From the NCBI GenBank assembly GCA_018335675.1, contig JAGXRQ010000050.1, positions 1 to 34,173 of the forward strand: a stretch of DNA of 34,173 nt, read 5' to 3'. This document shows positions 1 to 9,318 of this stretch, in pieces (positions within the stretch are counted from its first letter, which is position 1; every line of letters begins with the position of its first letter). The notes below the pieces were generated by a model, which worked only from the letters and a program-made list of their open reading frames with translations, made no database searches and had not been told where the DNA came from. The translations under genes and the position numbers were made by a program. The DNA comes from Bacteroidota bacterium. GTDB lineage: Bacteria > Bacteroidota > Bacteroidia > Bacteroidales > UBA7960.

Positions 1-18
1 ACTTAAAATCAAACAAAA

Positions 19-771
19 ATGGGCAAAATAAAAATTCTCATCGTAGAAGATGAAAGCATTGTGGCAAAAGATATTATGGGAAGTTTAAAAAATCTAGGAT
101 ATACTGTAACTGGTACTGTTAGTTCTGGACAAAAAGCTATTGAAGAGATTGAATCTGAAAAACCTGACCTGGTATTAATGGATATTATGCTTAAAGACAA
201 AATGTCAGGCATTGAAGCAGCTAATATTATTAAGGAAAGATTCGGATTACCTGTAATTTTCCTTACGGCTTACGCTGATGAAAATACAATTCAGAAAGCT
301 AAAATTATTGAGCCATATGGTTATATAATTAAGCCTTTTAAAGAAAAAGAACTTCAAACAACTATCGAGCTTGCTATTTTCAAACACGAAAAAGATGAGC
401 AGGTTAAAAAAGAAAGAGATCTATACCATTCTATTATAGAAAACAAACAAAATAAGGATAGTATCTTTGTTAGAGCAGATTATAGATTAAATAAAATCAA
501 CTTTGATGATATTTTTTACGTAGAAGCTCTTAAAGATTATGTAGTTATTAATACAAACGATAACAGCTATACTACGCATACAACAATGAAAGAAATGGTT
601 AGAATTCTTCCTTCTAAAGATTTTGTTAGAATTCATAGGTCTTTTATTGTTAATCTAAACAAAATCTTCAGTATTAAATATCCTGACCTTGTTATTGAAG
701 GTAAAATGAAAGTTCTTCCTATTGGTGGTCTTTATAGGAAAGAATTATACGGAAGATTGAATTTGATTTAG
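19..771 (+). CDS. LytTR-family response regulator
   Basis: Cytoplasmic two-component response regulator that should bind DNA when phosphorylated. Residues 5-120 form a CheY-like receiver: the acidic pair is E10-D11, the phospho-acceptor is D55 in LVLMDIML, and the conserved Thr/Lys follow in FLTAYAD and IKPFKEKE. Residues about 149-250 form a LytTR DNA-binding domain (FYVEALKDYVVINT, then FVRIHRSFIVNLNKI). Length, 250 aa, is normal for the family. The ATG at 19 is only 18 bases from the window edge, so its promoter and any cognate histidine kinase lie outside. It converges on rnr. LytTR regulators in Bacteroidota usually control a few nearby genes, but no target can be named from this sequence. 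Confidence 0.93.
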   Translation: MGKIKILIVEDESIVAKDIMGSLKNLGYTVTGTVSSGQKAIEEIESEKPDLVLMDIMLKDKMSGIEAANIIKERFGLPVIFLTAYADENTIQKAKIIEPYGYIIKPFKEKELQTTIELAIFKHEKDEQVKKERDLYHSIIENKQNKDSIFVRADYRLNKINFDDIFYVEALKDYVVINTNDNSYTTHTTMKEMVRILPSKDFVRIHRSFIVNLNKIFSIKYPDLVIEGKMKVLPIGGLYRKELYGRLNLI

Positions 772-783
772 TCAAAATATAAG

Positions 784-821
784 AAAAAAAAAGAGGTACT
801 TTATAGTACCTCTTTTTTTTT
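784..821. terminator. Bidirectional intrinsic terminator between the response regulator and rnr
   Basis: A 7-bp GC-containing stem (GAGGTAC at 793-799 with GTACCTC at 806-812) with a 6-base loop is flanked by a run of A on the left and a run of T on the right, so it reads as stem plus U-tract on both strands. It lies between two convergent stop codons, and the right-hand T run reaches the rnr stop codon. Confidence 0.9.
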
Positions 822-2964
822 ATACCAGTCCAAACTCTAAAACCTTATTGTAGATATCTGCTTTTTTGATAATTATATTAATAGAATCACCTAATTTATA
901 TCTAGTTTTTTTGTTGTGACCAATAACTTGGTAATTATCCTCATCTAAATAATAAAAATCATCATTAAGATCGTTTAGTTTTATTATTCCTTCGCATTTG
1001 CTTTCTTTCAATTCTATATAAATACCCCATTTGCTTACTCCAGAAATAACTCCTTCGAATTCTAATCCAACTTTACTACTTAAATATTCAATTTGTTTAT
1101 AAAAAATACTGTCTCTTTCTGCTTCCTGGGCTAGTTTTTCCATATCAGAAGAATGCTTACACTTTTCCTCGAATTGAGCAGAAGGAAATGAATTAGAGCC
1201 ATTAAGATAAGCAAACAACAATCTGTGAGCCATTAAATCCGGGTACCTTCTTATTGGAGACGTAAAATGTGAATAATAATCAAAAGCTAAACCATAGTGA
1301 CCAATATTATTAACTGAATATTCTGCTTTTGCCATTGTACGAATGGCTAAAGTAGAAATTAGATTTTCCTCTCCTTTTCCCTGTATATCCTCAAGAAGAT
1401 TATTTAAAGACTTTGAAATATCTAATCTTTTGTCAGTTTTAAGATTATAACCAAATTTTGCTACAAATTCTTTGAAAGATTGAAGCTTTTCAGGATTTGG
1501 AATATCGTGGATTCTATAAATAAATGTTTTTGGTGTTTTATTATTTTCTGGTTTTCCTATATACTCAGCTACAGTTTTATTAGCTAAAAGCATAAATTCT
1601 TCGATAAGTTTATGCGAATCATTATGCTCAACAACGTATGTTTCAATAGGCTTTGAGTCTTTATCAAGTCTGAACTTAATCTCTTTTTTTTCAAAACTGA
1701 TTGAACCGTTTTTGAATCTTTTTTCTCTGATATGTTTTGCTATATCATTTAATACTAATATTTCATTTTTAAAATCTCCTTTTCCTGAATCGATGATTTC
1801 CTGAACTTCTTCATAAGCAAACCTTCTATCTGAATTTATAATGGTTTTTCCAATCCAATAATTTAGAATTTTGTAATTCTTACTAATTGTAAAAACGACA
1901 GAAAATGTCAGCTTATCTTCTTTTGGTCTTAATGAACATAATCCATTAGACAATACTTCCGGAAGCATAGGTATAACACGGTCAACTAAATAAATAGATG
2001 TAGCTCTTGAATATGCTTCTTTATCAAGTAATGTGTCTGAAATTACGTAATGAGAAACATCTGCTATATGCACTCCAATTTCCCAATTACCCTTAGAATC
2101 CTCTTTAAGCGATATTGCATCATCAAAGTCTTTTGCATCAACAGGGTCGATAGTAAAAGTTGTTATTTTTCTAAAATCTTTTCTTTTTTTGATCTCTTCT
2201 GAAGCTATTATATCCGAGAGATTTTTAGCTTCATCTTCTATCTTAGAGGAAAATGTAGTGGGTAAACCATATTGCTCTAAGATTGCATTAATCTCCACTT
2301 CATTAACTCCCGGGTCACCTAGAACTTTAGTAATTCTTCCAAATGGATTTTTTGCATTCTCAGGCCATTCTGTTATTTCGGCAACTACTTTTTGTCCATC
2401 CTTTGCATTGTTGAAGTCATCTTTACTTATAAAAATATCCTGTGGCATAGATTTTATGTCTGGCAGAACAAATGCAAAATTTTTATTTGTTTTAAATGTA
2501 CCTACATAACTCTTGCTCTTTCTTTCTATAATCTCAATAATTTCTCCCTCCAGCTTCTGGTGTTTTCTTTTTGGAAATAGTCTTACTTTAACTTTATCGT
2601 TATGCAGAGCATTCTTGGTATTGTTTTGTTTTATAAGTATGTCTTCAAGAAAATCTTCGTTTATTATATACGCTTTTCCTGTTTGTTTCATATCAACAGT
2701 GCCTATAATGAAAGGCGCCATTTCCTTGAGTTTTGAAACATATTTCGGACTGATTTTAAATTTTCCTTTTGTTACTTCGATAATTACTTGTTGTGAACAC
2801 AATTTATACAGCACAGGAAGTATGAATTTTTTGTTTTCAATACCAAAATCACCTAATGCTTTAGCAATTTGCTTATAGTTTAGTTGAGCTTTATGGTTTT
2901 GAGAGAAAAGATTACAAATCTTTTCTATGAGGTAGCTGTTTATTTGTTTTTTATTTTTTGACAT
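820..2964 (-). CDS. rnr: Ribonuclease R (RNase II/R family 3'-5' exoribonuclease)
   Basis: Processive 3'-5' exoribonuclease that degrades structured RNA in the cytoplasm. At 714 aa it has the usual RNase R order: N-terminal winged-helix region (about 5-75), cold-shock domains (about 85-210), RNB catalytic domain with the metal-binding run DPVDAKDFDDA at 273-283 and HIADVSHYV at 299-307, then SHFTSPIRRYPDLMAHR further on, and a C-terminal S1 domain from about 635 (FEGVISGVSKWGIYIEL). The catalytic aspartates D273, D279, D281 and D282 are present. It is a single gene with its own terminator, divergent from the DUF4175 operon. The lysine-rich tail seen in enterobacterial RNase R is absent. Confidence 0.96.
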   Translation of the reverse strand: MSKNKKQINSYLIEKICNLFSQNHKAQLNYKQIAKALGDFGIENKKFILPVLYKLCSQQVIIEVTKGKFKISPKYVSKLKEMAPFIIGTVDMKQTGKAYIINEDFLEDILIKQNNTKNALHNDKVKVRLFPKRKHQKLEGEIIEIIERKSKSYVGTFKTNKNFAFVLPDIKSMPQDIFISKDDFNNAKDGQKVVAEITEWPENAKNPFGRITKVLGDPGVNEVEINAILEQYGLPTTFSSKIEDEAKNLSDIIASEEIKKRKDFRKITTFTIDPVDAKDFDDAISLKEDSKGNWEIGVHIADVSHYVISDTLLDKEAYSRATSIYLVDRVIPMLPEVLSNGLCSLRPKEDKLTFSVVFTISKNYKILNYWIGKTIINSDRRFAYEEVQEIIDSGKGDFKNEILVLNDIAKHIREKRFKNGSISFEKKEIKFRLDKDSKPIETYVVEHNDSHKLIEEFMLLANKTVAEYIGKPENNKTPKTFIYRIHDIPNPEKLQSFKEFVAKFGYNLKTDKRLDISKSLNNLLEDIQGKGEENLISTLAIRTMAKAEYSVNNIGHYGLAFDYYSHFTSPIRRYPDLMAHRLLFAYLNGSNSFPSAQFEEKCKHSSDMEKLAQEAERDSIFYKQIEYLSSKVGLEFEGVISGVSKWGIYIELKESKCEGIIKLNDLNDDFYYLDEDNYQVIGHNKKTRYKLGDSINIIIKKADIYNKVLEFGLV

Positions 2965-2983
2965 AATGTTAATTTAGAAAACT

Positions 2984-3017
2984 TTTGAATTTTTAATAGG
3001 GTGTGATAGTATCTTTG
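2984..3017 (+). promoter_or_regulatory. Bacteroidota-type promoter for the DUF4175-ybeY-mnmG operon
   Basis: TATCTTTG at 3010-3017 is an exact match to the Bacteroidota -7 element TAnnTTTG, and TTTG at 2984-2987 can serve as the -33 element with a 22-base spacer. Transcription would start near 3024, about 45 bases before the first gene. Short inverted repeats overlap the -7 element: ATAGTAT 3006-3012 with ATACTAT 3030-3036, and TATCTTT 3010-3016 with AAAGATA 3037-3043. These could be an operator or chance in AT-rich DNA. Confidence 0.6.
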
Positions 3018-3069
3018 TAATACATAATAATACTATAAAGATAAGAGTTTTATTATAAACAATAAAACG

Positions 3070-6000
3070 TTGCAAAACTATAGAACACTTTTAGGAAAAC
3101 TTGAAGAATTCATTAAACGATATTATTATAATAAAATAATATACGGCTTAATATTATTTGTCTTACTTGTAGGTGGACTGTATTTGTTTTTCAGTATTGT
3201 TGAATATTTTGGATACTTAAGTAAATATGTAAGAGCTTTTCTGTTGTTCTCTTTCATTATTATAAACCTCATAATACTCATAAAGTTTATTATTAATCCT
3301 ATTTTAGGATTATTCAAAATTAGAAGGTCTCTAACTTATTATGAAGCCGCTGATATTCTAGGAAAACATTTTAAAAATGAGATTGATGATAAAATTCTTA
3401 ATGCGCTACAACTTAATGAAATACTTCAAAATCAAAAATCAGATATTGTAATAGCCGGAATAGAACAAAAATCCAAGAAACTATTGTTTTATCAGTTTAA
3501 TACTGCTGTCAACCTAAAAAAGAATTATTCTTTTATTCCAATTGTTTCACTGCTTATTCTATTTTTGGCTTTTGGTATTTATTATGCTCCCACACTTTTT
3601 AAAGATCCTGCCGAGAGGATATTATATTATGATATAAAATACAGTAAACCGGCACCGTTTGAAATTTTCATTAAGAATTCTTCTCTTGAAACCTACATTA
3701 ATGAAAGCTTTTTGCTTGAAATAAATACATCAGGGTCGAAAATTCCTCAAGATGTGTTTATCGAAAGTGGTAACAGGAATTTTAGAATGGATAAAAAATC
3801 CAATAACTGCTTTTCCTATCTGTTTAGAAATCTTTCAAAAAATACAGAATTTTATTTTAATGGTGGCGGATACATTTTTGGTCCTTATACTATTAATGTT
3901 AAAGTAAAACCTGTTATAAAATCCTTCTCTGTCGCCCTTGATTATCCTAAATATACCGGTAAAAGCAATGAACAATTTTTAAATGCCGGAAATCTTCGAA
4001 TTCCTGAGGGAACAAATATAAAATGGAATTTTTTCACTGAATTTGTTGATAATATTGTTATAAATATTAACGACAATAGTTATAAAGCTGAAAATGTTAG
4101 AATAGGGCTTTATAATTTCGAAAAGACTATTAAAGAATCATTTAAGTACAACATATTGACTTACAGTAGCGAGGAACTACTTGGCGACTCTTTGGGTTTT
4201 TATATAGAAATGATTCCAGACCGTTTTCCTTTAATATCAGTAGAAGAGCAAAGAGACCAGGTATTAGTATCTCACACTTTCTTTCGTGGTATTATTAACG
4301 ATGATTATGGATTCTCTAATTTGAATTTCTTGTATAGAATCTTTAATCCTAAGTATAATCAATATTATAATGAATCATTTAACATAAAACCCATTAAGTT
4401 CGACCCAAATTCTTCTAATCAAACTTTTTATTATCATTTTTCATTATCCGACATAGATATTAGACCCGGAGAAATCGTCGAATATTTTTTTATTGTATGG
4501 GATAACGATGGAATAAATGGCCCAAAGAGTTCAAAAAGCAACTTGTTTACATTTAATTTGCCTTCATATGAGGATATGTTTGCAGAAACAGTAGCAAACG
4601 ATCAACAGGTTATGAAAGATTTACAAGAGAATAAATTGGATGTTAAGAAGGCATTCGAAGATCTTGATGCTTTAAAAAAGTCTATGCTGGAAACAGATAA
4701 AGTTACTTGGGAGCAAGAAAACATTTTAAAAGAAATTCTTGACAAAAAAGATGCTTTGGAAAAAGCGATTCAAGACATTAGCGATCTTAGTAAGCAGAAC
4801 GAAATGAAATCTAGCCAATTTGGAGAGGAGAACCAGAAAATTAAAGAAAAGCATGATGAGTTACAAAGACTTTTCAATGAAATCATGACTGATGAAATGA
4901 AAGAGTTATTTAAAAAGATTCAGGAAGAAATGGAAAAGTTGGGAAAGGAAGAATTGTTTGAAAAACTTGACCAAATGCAGTTTGAGATGAAAGATTTGGA
5001 GAGAAAATTGGACAGAATGCTTGAATTGTATAAGCAGCTTGAGTTGGAAAGAATTTTAAATGAGTCTATTAATACTGTTGAAAGGGCGCTTGAAGAACAA
5101 AACGATGCAATAGATAAGAACACAAACAATGCTAATTCTGAAGATGTTGTTAAAGAACAAGAAGAAGTAGAAGAGCTATTCGAAAGAGCGAAAGATTTAC
5201 TTAAAGATTTTGAAGAAAAGAATTCTCAATTATCTAAGCCTAACGAAACCGCCGATACAAAAGACATACAAAAAGAGATTGAAAAAAATATTGAAGATGC
5301 TTTAAAAGAGCTTCAGAATAACAAAAACAATAGGGCTAAGCCACATCAAAAAAACAGCAAGAATAATCTTCAAAATATGAAGAAGATGCTTGAAAAGATG
5401 CAAGACGATTTATTTATGGATTCAATGGCTGAAGACGCCAGGGCTATAAGGCAACTAATGGAGAATCTTCTGAAAACTAGTTTTAACCAGGAAGATCTTA
5501 TTGCGCAAATTAAGGATGTAAATTATAATGATCCTAAATATATTGTTTTTATTCAGCAACAAAGAAAAATAATGGAGGATCTTAAGTTTGTTGAAGATTC
5601 TTTAGTTGCTATTGCTAAAAGGCAGATTATGGTTAAAGATTTCATTACACGAGAAATAGCAGAGATTAATATGAATGTTAGTAAGGCTCTTGACGATCTG
5701 GTTGAGCGCAGACGCCATGCAGCTAATTCAAGACAGCAGTTTGCTATGATGCATATTAATAATCTGGTGTTGCTATTAAATGAAAGCTTACAGAATATGA
5801 TGTCGCAAATGGCAGGACAAGGTGACGACGGAAAACCTAGCAAACAAATGGGAGAGGGCGATAAACCTTCGATGCAAAACCTTCGTGAAATGCAAGAACA
5901 AATGAATAAAATGCTTGAACAGCTTCAACAAGGAATGCCTTCTAAACCCGGTGAAAGCGCTGAAGGGAAAATGTCTATGAGTGAAAGTCTCGCCAGAATG

Positions 6001-6402
6001 GCTGCAGAACAGCAGGCTATAAGGAATATGTTAAAGGAAATTGCCGACCAATTTAGTAAAGATGGATTAGGTAATGAAGATTTAAATAATATTATATCAG
6101 AAATGGAACGAACTGAAATGGATATCGTAAGAAAGAATATAAACCGACAAACAATATTAAGACAGGAGAGAATTCTTACGCGATTACTTGAACACGAGAA
6201 AGCTGAGATTGAAAGAGAAAAAGAAGAAAAAAGAAAAGGTACAACAGCAAAAAATTATGAAATAAGTAACCCGGAAGAAATTTTTGAGTATAATAGGAAA
6301 AGGAACAGAGAAATCGAAATGTTAAAAAGTTTGCCCCCTGGGTTTAAAACTTATTATAGAAACTTGATAGAAAATTATTTTTTAAATATTGATACTGAAT
6401 AA
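3070..6402 (+). CDS. DUF4175-like membrane protein with long coiled-coil C-terminus
   Basis: Function unknown. Three hydrophobic segments at about 23-47, 56-75 and 156-175 anchor the protein. A beta-rich region to about residue 490 is followed by about 600 residues of charged, Glu/Lys/Gln/Met-rich coiled coil (from MFAETVANDQQ near 502 onward), including Met-Gln-rich stretches near 870-990. This layout fits the DUF4175 proteins of Bacteroidota as I recall them, which are also found upstream of an ATPase, ybeY and mnmG. The start is a TTG at 3070; the first downstream ATG is more than 200 codons in and an in-frame stop lies at 3028, so TTG is the most plausible start. The next gene begins 2 bases after the stop, so the two are probably cotranslated. 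Confidence 0.8.
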   Translation: MQNYRTLLGKLEEFIKRYYYNKIIYGLILFVLLVGGLYLFFSIVEYFGYLSKYVRAFLLFSFIIINLIILIKFIINPILGLFKIRRSLTYYEAADILGKHFKNEIDDKILNALQLNEILQNQKSDIVIAGIEQKSKKLLFYQFNTAVNLKKNYSFIPIVSLLILFLAFGIYYAPTLFKDPAERILYYDIKYSKPAPFEIFIKNSSLETYINESFLLEINTSGSKIPQDVFIESGNRNFRMDKKSNNCFSYLFRNLSKNTEFYFNGGGYIFGPYTINVKVKPVIKSFSVALDYPKYTGKSNEQFLNAGNLRIPEGTNIKWNFFTEFVDNIVININDNSYKAENVRIGLYNFEKTIKESFKYNILTYSSEELLGDSLGFYIEMIPDRFPLISVEEQRDQVLVSHTFFRGIINDDYGFSNLNFLYRIFNPKYNQYYNESFNIKPIKFDPNSSNQTFYYHFSLSDIDIRPGEIVEYFFIVWDNDGINGPKSSKSNLFTFNLPSYEDMFAETVANDQQVMKDLQENKLDVKKAFEDLDALKKSMLETDKVTWEQENILKEILDKKDALEKAIQDISDLSKQNEMKSSQFGEENQKIKEKHDELQRLFNEIMTDEMKELFKKIQEEMEKLGKEELFEKLDQMQFEMKDLERKLDRMLELYKQLELERILNESINTVERALEEQNDAIDKNTNNANSEDVVKEQEEVEELFERAKDLLKDFEEKNSQLSKPNETADTKDIQKEIEKNIEDALKELQNNKNNRAKPHQKNSKNNLQNMKKMLEKMQDDLFMDSMAEDARAIRQLMENLLKTSFNQEDLIAQIKDVNYNDPKYIVFIQQQRKIMEDLKFVEDSLVAIAKRQIMVKDFITREIAEINMNVSKALDDLVERRRHAANSRQQFAMMHINNLVLLLNESLQNMMSQMAGQGDDGKPSKQMGEGDKPSMQNLREMQEQMNKMLEQLQQGMPSKPGESAEGKMSMSESLARMAAEQQAIRNMLKEIADQFSKDGLGNEDLNNIISEMERTEMDIVRKNINRQTILRQERILTRLLEHEKAEIEREKEEKRKGTTAKNYEISNPEEIFEYNRKRNREIEMLKSLPPGFKTYYRNLIENYFLNIDTE

Positions 6403-6404
6403 AC

Positions 6405-6902
6405 ATGGTTCAAAAGGAAAGAAAGCTTGTAGTAGCTGTTAATGAAATCGGGATACATAACATCGAGAGATTTGTTGAAGAGATCTGTGATGATTTTAAT
6501 ATTTTCAATTCCTATTTTGGAAATATTATGATGACTGTTTTAGAAGCTTCTGAAAATGCTTTCGTGTTTCTGGAAGAGAAAGAGGAAAGTAAAAAGGTGG
6601 AGATTAAATTTTGGTCTGAAAAAAACAAATTGGTTTTCCAAATTGCAGGAAAGAACGAAGTATATGTTAAGAAAGTGGATGTGGATAATATCACAGTAGA
6701 TAACTTAGACAATAAGGAGTTTCCCGAATCACACATGATTATAAAAATGTTAGCTGATGAAGTAAAAATTGATGAAAAATCTAACTCCATAACTATGGTA
6801 TTTTACATTAGCAGTATCAATTATAATACTAGCATTCAAAGAGAGAAATCAATTAATGAATATTTTGAAAAAGTAATAAAGAAAATAAAAGCACATGAAT
6901 AA
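6405..6902 (+). CDS. Small HATPase-like ATP-binding protein (anti-sigma-factor kinase type)
   Basis: 165 aa, cytoplasmic, no membrane segment. The stretch TVLEASENAFVFLEE (about 44-58) resembles the N-box of GHKL/HATPase_c proteins such as RsbW/SpoIIAB-type anti-sigma kinases, and a C-terminal beta strand TMVFYIS closes the fold. The glycine-rich G1/G2 loops are poorly kept, so ATP binding is a fold-level guess. The gene is sandwiched between the DUF4175-like gene (2-base gap) and ybeY (8-base overlap), so it is translated as part of this operon. A role with the membrane protein upstream is possible but unproven. Confidence 0.7.
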   Translation: MVQKERKLVVAVNEIGIHNIERFVEEICDDFNIFNSYFGNIMMTVLEASENAFVFLEEKEESKKVEIKFWSEKNKLVFQIAGKNEVYVKKVDVDNITVDNLDNKEFPESHMIIKMLADEVKIDEKSNSITMVFYISSINYNTSIQREKSINEYFEKVIKKIKAHE

Positions 6903-7329
6903 AACTTCCGGAAAAATTAATTTTTTCTTCGAAGATATTAAACAGATAAAACTTTCTAAAACTATTTTAAAAAAGTGGATCCGGCAGGTTATTGAAACTG
7001 AAGGGTCCACTTTCGGTTTTATAAATATTATTTTTTGTTCTGATGAATATCTTCTGGAAATGAACAAAAATTATCTGAAACACGATTATTATACAGATAT
7101 AATTACTTTTGATTATTCGGAAAACAGGGTTTTAAGTACTGATTTGTTTATTAGTGTTGAAAGAGTTTATGATAATAGCAAAAAAGTATCAGTAGATTTT
7201 AAAAAGGAGCTAAATCGAGTTATTATTCATGGAATTTTACATGTTTTAGGGTATAATGATAAAAGTCCTAAGCAAAAACAGCTCATGAGGGAAAAAGAAG
7301 ATACATATTTAGCGATTCTGGAAAATTAG
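6895..7329 (+). CDS. ybeY: Endoribonuclease YbeY, rRNA maturation
   Basis: Zinc-dependent endoribonuclease for 16S rRNA 3'-end processing and ribosome quality control. Its 144 aa match the family's length. The signature HGILHVLGYNDK carries H112 and H116; the third zinc ligand, usually a histidine six residues on (HGxLHxxGYDH), is here aspartate D122. The run TDIITFDYSE (about 67-76) matches the conserved TDVLSFP-like segment. The start overlaps the previous gene by 8 bases, implying translational coupling. It precedes mnmG, so the operon combines rRNA and tRNA maturation. Confidence 0.92.
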   Translation: MNKTSGKINFFFEDIKQIKLSKTILKKWIRQVIETEGSTFGFINIIFCSDEYLLEMNKNYLKHDYYTDIITFDYSENRVLSTDLFISVERVYDNSKKVSVDFKKELNRVIIHGILHVLGYNDKSPKQKQLMREKEDTYLAILEN

Positions 7330-7374
7330 ATTAAAAAGTGGATTTAAGTTGATTTAAAGTATAAAGTAATTTTA

Positions 7375-9252
7375 ATGCGAAAATATTTTGATATAATTGT
7401 AATTGGCGGAGGACATGCCGGATGTGAAGCTGCATCAGCTGCAGCTAGATTGGGTTCAAAAACTCTTATGATTACAATGATTCGTGAAAATATTGCCCAA
7501 ATGAGTTGCAATCCTGCAATGGGTGGTGTTGCTAAAGGACAAATTGTTAGAGAAATAGATGCATTAGGTGGATGTAGTGGAATAGTTACAGATCATACTA
7601 TGATTCAGTTCAGAATGCTGAATCGATCAAAAGGACCTGCAATGTGGAGTCCACGCGCCCAAAGTGACAGAATGTTGTTTTCTCAAAAATGGAGAGAGAT
7701 TCTTGAAAGTACTGAAAATTTATTTTTTTGGCAAGACAGTGTTGTTGATATAGAAAAGAACAATAATGGAAACATTTTGTTACACACTCTCAATAAAGTT
7801 ACTTTCGAAGCAAAAGCTGTAATTATTGCAAGTGGAACTTTTTTAAATGGTAAAATATATATTGGTCAGAATGATTATACAGGAGGAAGAATAGGAGAGG
7901 ATAGAGTAATTGGGTTAACTGAAAAGATTAAAACCTTCGGGATAGATTTTGATAGATTGAAAACAGGAACACCTGTAAGAGTAGATGGAAGAACAATCGA
8001 TTTCACAAAATTTATTGAACAAAAGGGTGATGAAAATCCGGGTAAATTTTCTTATACTAATACTCCAAAACTAATAAAACAAAGAAGTTGTTATATAGCG
8101 TACACTAATGATAAGATTCATGAAATATTGAGAAAGGGTTTTAAAGACTCTCCTTTATTTCAAGGACGAATTCAAGGTAGTGGACCAAGATACTGCCCCT
8201 CCATTGAAGATAAAATAGAAAGGTTTTCTGACAAAGATAGGCATCAGTTATTTATTGAACCAGAAGGGTGGAATAGTATTGATTATTACATTAACGGTTT
8301 TTCATCCAGTTTGCCACTTGAAATTCAGGTTGAAGCACTAACAAGTATTTCAGGATTTGAAAACGCTCAAATATTAAGACCGGGTTATGCTGTAGAATAT
8401 GATTTTTTCCCGCCAACTCAGTTGAATTATAGTCTTGAATCTAAAATATTTGAAGGATTATTTTTTGCTGGTCAAGTAAATGGTACTACAGGATATGAAG
8501 AAGCAGCCGCACAAGGACTAATGGCCGGAATTAATGCTCAAAGAAAAATCAACAACATTGAGCCATTAATATTACAAAGAGATGAGGCATATATAGGAGT
8601 GTTAATAGACGATTTGGTTACAAAAGGCACTAATGAACCATATAGAATGTTTACTTCACGAGCAGAATTTAGAATACTCCTCAGACAAGATAATGCCGAT
8701 AGTAGGCTAATGCCGATTGGACATAAAATTGGATTGATTTCCGACGAGAGGTTAAGTACTCTAAATGATAAAGAGGAAGCGATTTCTCAATTTAATGAAG
8801 TTATAAAAAAGAATAATTTTTTCCCCCAAGAAATTAATAATTACCTCGAAGCAAAAGGAACAAATTTAATTCAACAACCTACTCGCATATATAATATATT
8901 GCTTAGACCTCAGGTGCTTCTGGATGAAATTATTGAATTTAGCAATTCAATTAATGAATATACAGAGAAAATTAAAGACAAGGAATATTATAAAGACGTT
9001 GTGGAATGTGTTGAAATTTTAGTGAAATACCAAGGATATGTTGAAAAAGAAAAAGAGAATGCAGGAAAAATTCGGAAGTTTGAACATATTGAACTTAAAC
9101 CGGACTTTGATTATACGAAATTGAATGCTATTTCTTTTGAAGGAAGAGAGAAGCTTATGAAAATTAAGCCAAGAAACATAGGGCAAGCGTCTAGAATTAG
9201 CGGAGTGTCTCCGGCAGATATTTCTGTTTTACTTGTTTTTTTGGGGAGATAA
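7375..9252 (+). CDS. mnmG: tRNA uridine-5-carboxymethylaminomethyl modification enzyme MnmG (GidA)
   Basis: FAD-dependent partner of MnmE (TrmE) in making the cmnm5 group on U34 of tRNAs. 625 aa, full length. N-terminal FAD-binding motif GGGHAGCEAA at 11-20; SCNPAMGGVAKG at 44-55 with conserved C45; GTFLNGKIYIG; and GPRYCPSIEDKI carrying the second conserved cysteine. The C-terminal helical region ends with RISGVSPADISVLLVFL, as in the family. The ATG at 7375 follows a 45-base gap after ybeY with no clear terminator, so it is probably in the same operon. Two parS-like palindromes follow directly downstream. Confidence 0.97.
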   Translation: MRKYFDIIVIGGGHAGCEAASAAARLGSKTLMITMIRENIAQMSCNPAMGGVAKGQIVREIDALGGCSGIVTDHTMIQFRMLNRSKGPAMWSPRAQSDRMLFSQKWREILESTENLFFWQDSVVDIEKNNNGNILLHTLNKVTFEAKAVIIASGTFLNGKIYIGQNDYTGGRIGEDRVIGLTEKIKTFGIDFDRLKTGTPVRVDGRTIDFTKFIEQKGDENPGKFSYTNTPKLIKQRSCYIAYTNDKIHEILRKGFKDSPLFQGRIQGSGPRYCPSIEDKIERFSDKDRHQLFIEPEGWNSIDYYINGFSSSLPLEIQVEALTSISGFENAQILRPGYAVEYDFFPPTQLNYSLESKIFEGLFFAGQVNGTTGYEEAAAQGLMAGINAQRKINNIEPLILQRDEAYIGVLIDDLVTKGTNEPYRMFTSRAEFRILLRQDNADSRLMPIGHKIGLISDERLSTLNDKEEAISQFNEVIKKNNFFPQEINNYLEAKGTNLIQQPTRIYNILLRPQVLLDEIIEFSNSINEYTEKIKDKEYYKDVVECVEILVKYQGYVEKEKENAGKIRKFEHIELKPDFDYTKLNAISFEGREKLMKIKPRNIGQASRISGVSPADISVLLVFLGR

Positions 9253-9253
9253 G

Positions 9254-9281
9254 ATAAATTGTTCCACGTGGAACAATTTAT
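9254..9281. promoter_or_regulatory. parS: parS-like ParB-binding site, copy 1
   Basis: The core TGTTCCACGTGGAACA at 9260-9275 matches the bacterial parS consensus TGTTnCACGTGnAACA. In this copy the dyad extends to a perfect 28-bp palindrome (9254-9281). It lies 1 base past the mnmG stop codon. ParB clamps loaded at such sites direct chromosome segregation and SMC loading. The parA/parB genes are not in the window. Confidence 0.85.
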
Positions 9282-9302
9282 TATGTGAGTGTTTTTAATA
9301 AA

Positions 9303-9318
9303 TGTTCCACGTGGAACA
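9303..9318. promoter_or_regulatory. parS: parS-like ParB-binding site, copy 2
   Basis: A second exact TGTTCCACGTGGAACA, centred 43 bp from the first, close to four helical turns. Its symmetry does not extend beyond 16 bp. It overlaps a spurious upstream ATG of the methyltransferase frame: reading through it gives MFHVEQ, a peptide produced simply by translating parS. Confidence 0.85.

Noticed and set aside
2189-2878. Overlapping open frames antisense to rnr
   Set aside because: They mirror the conserved RNase R coding sequence and have no start context, motif or neighbour support.
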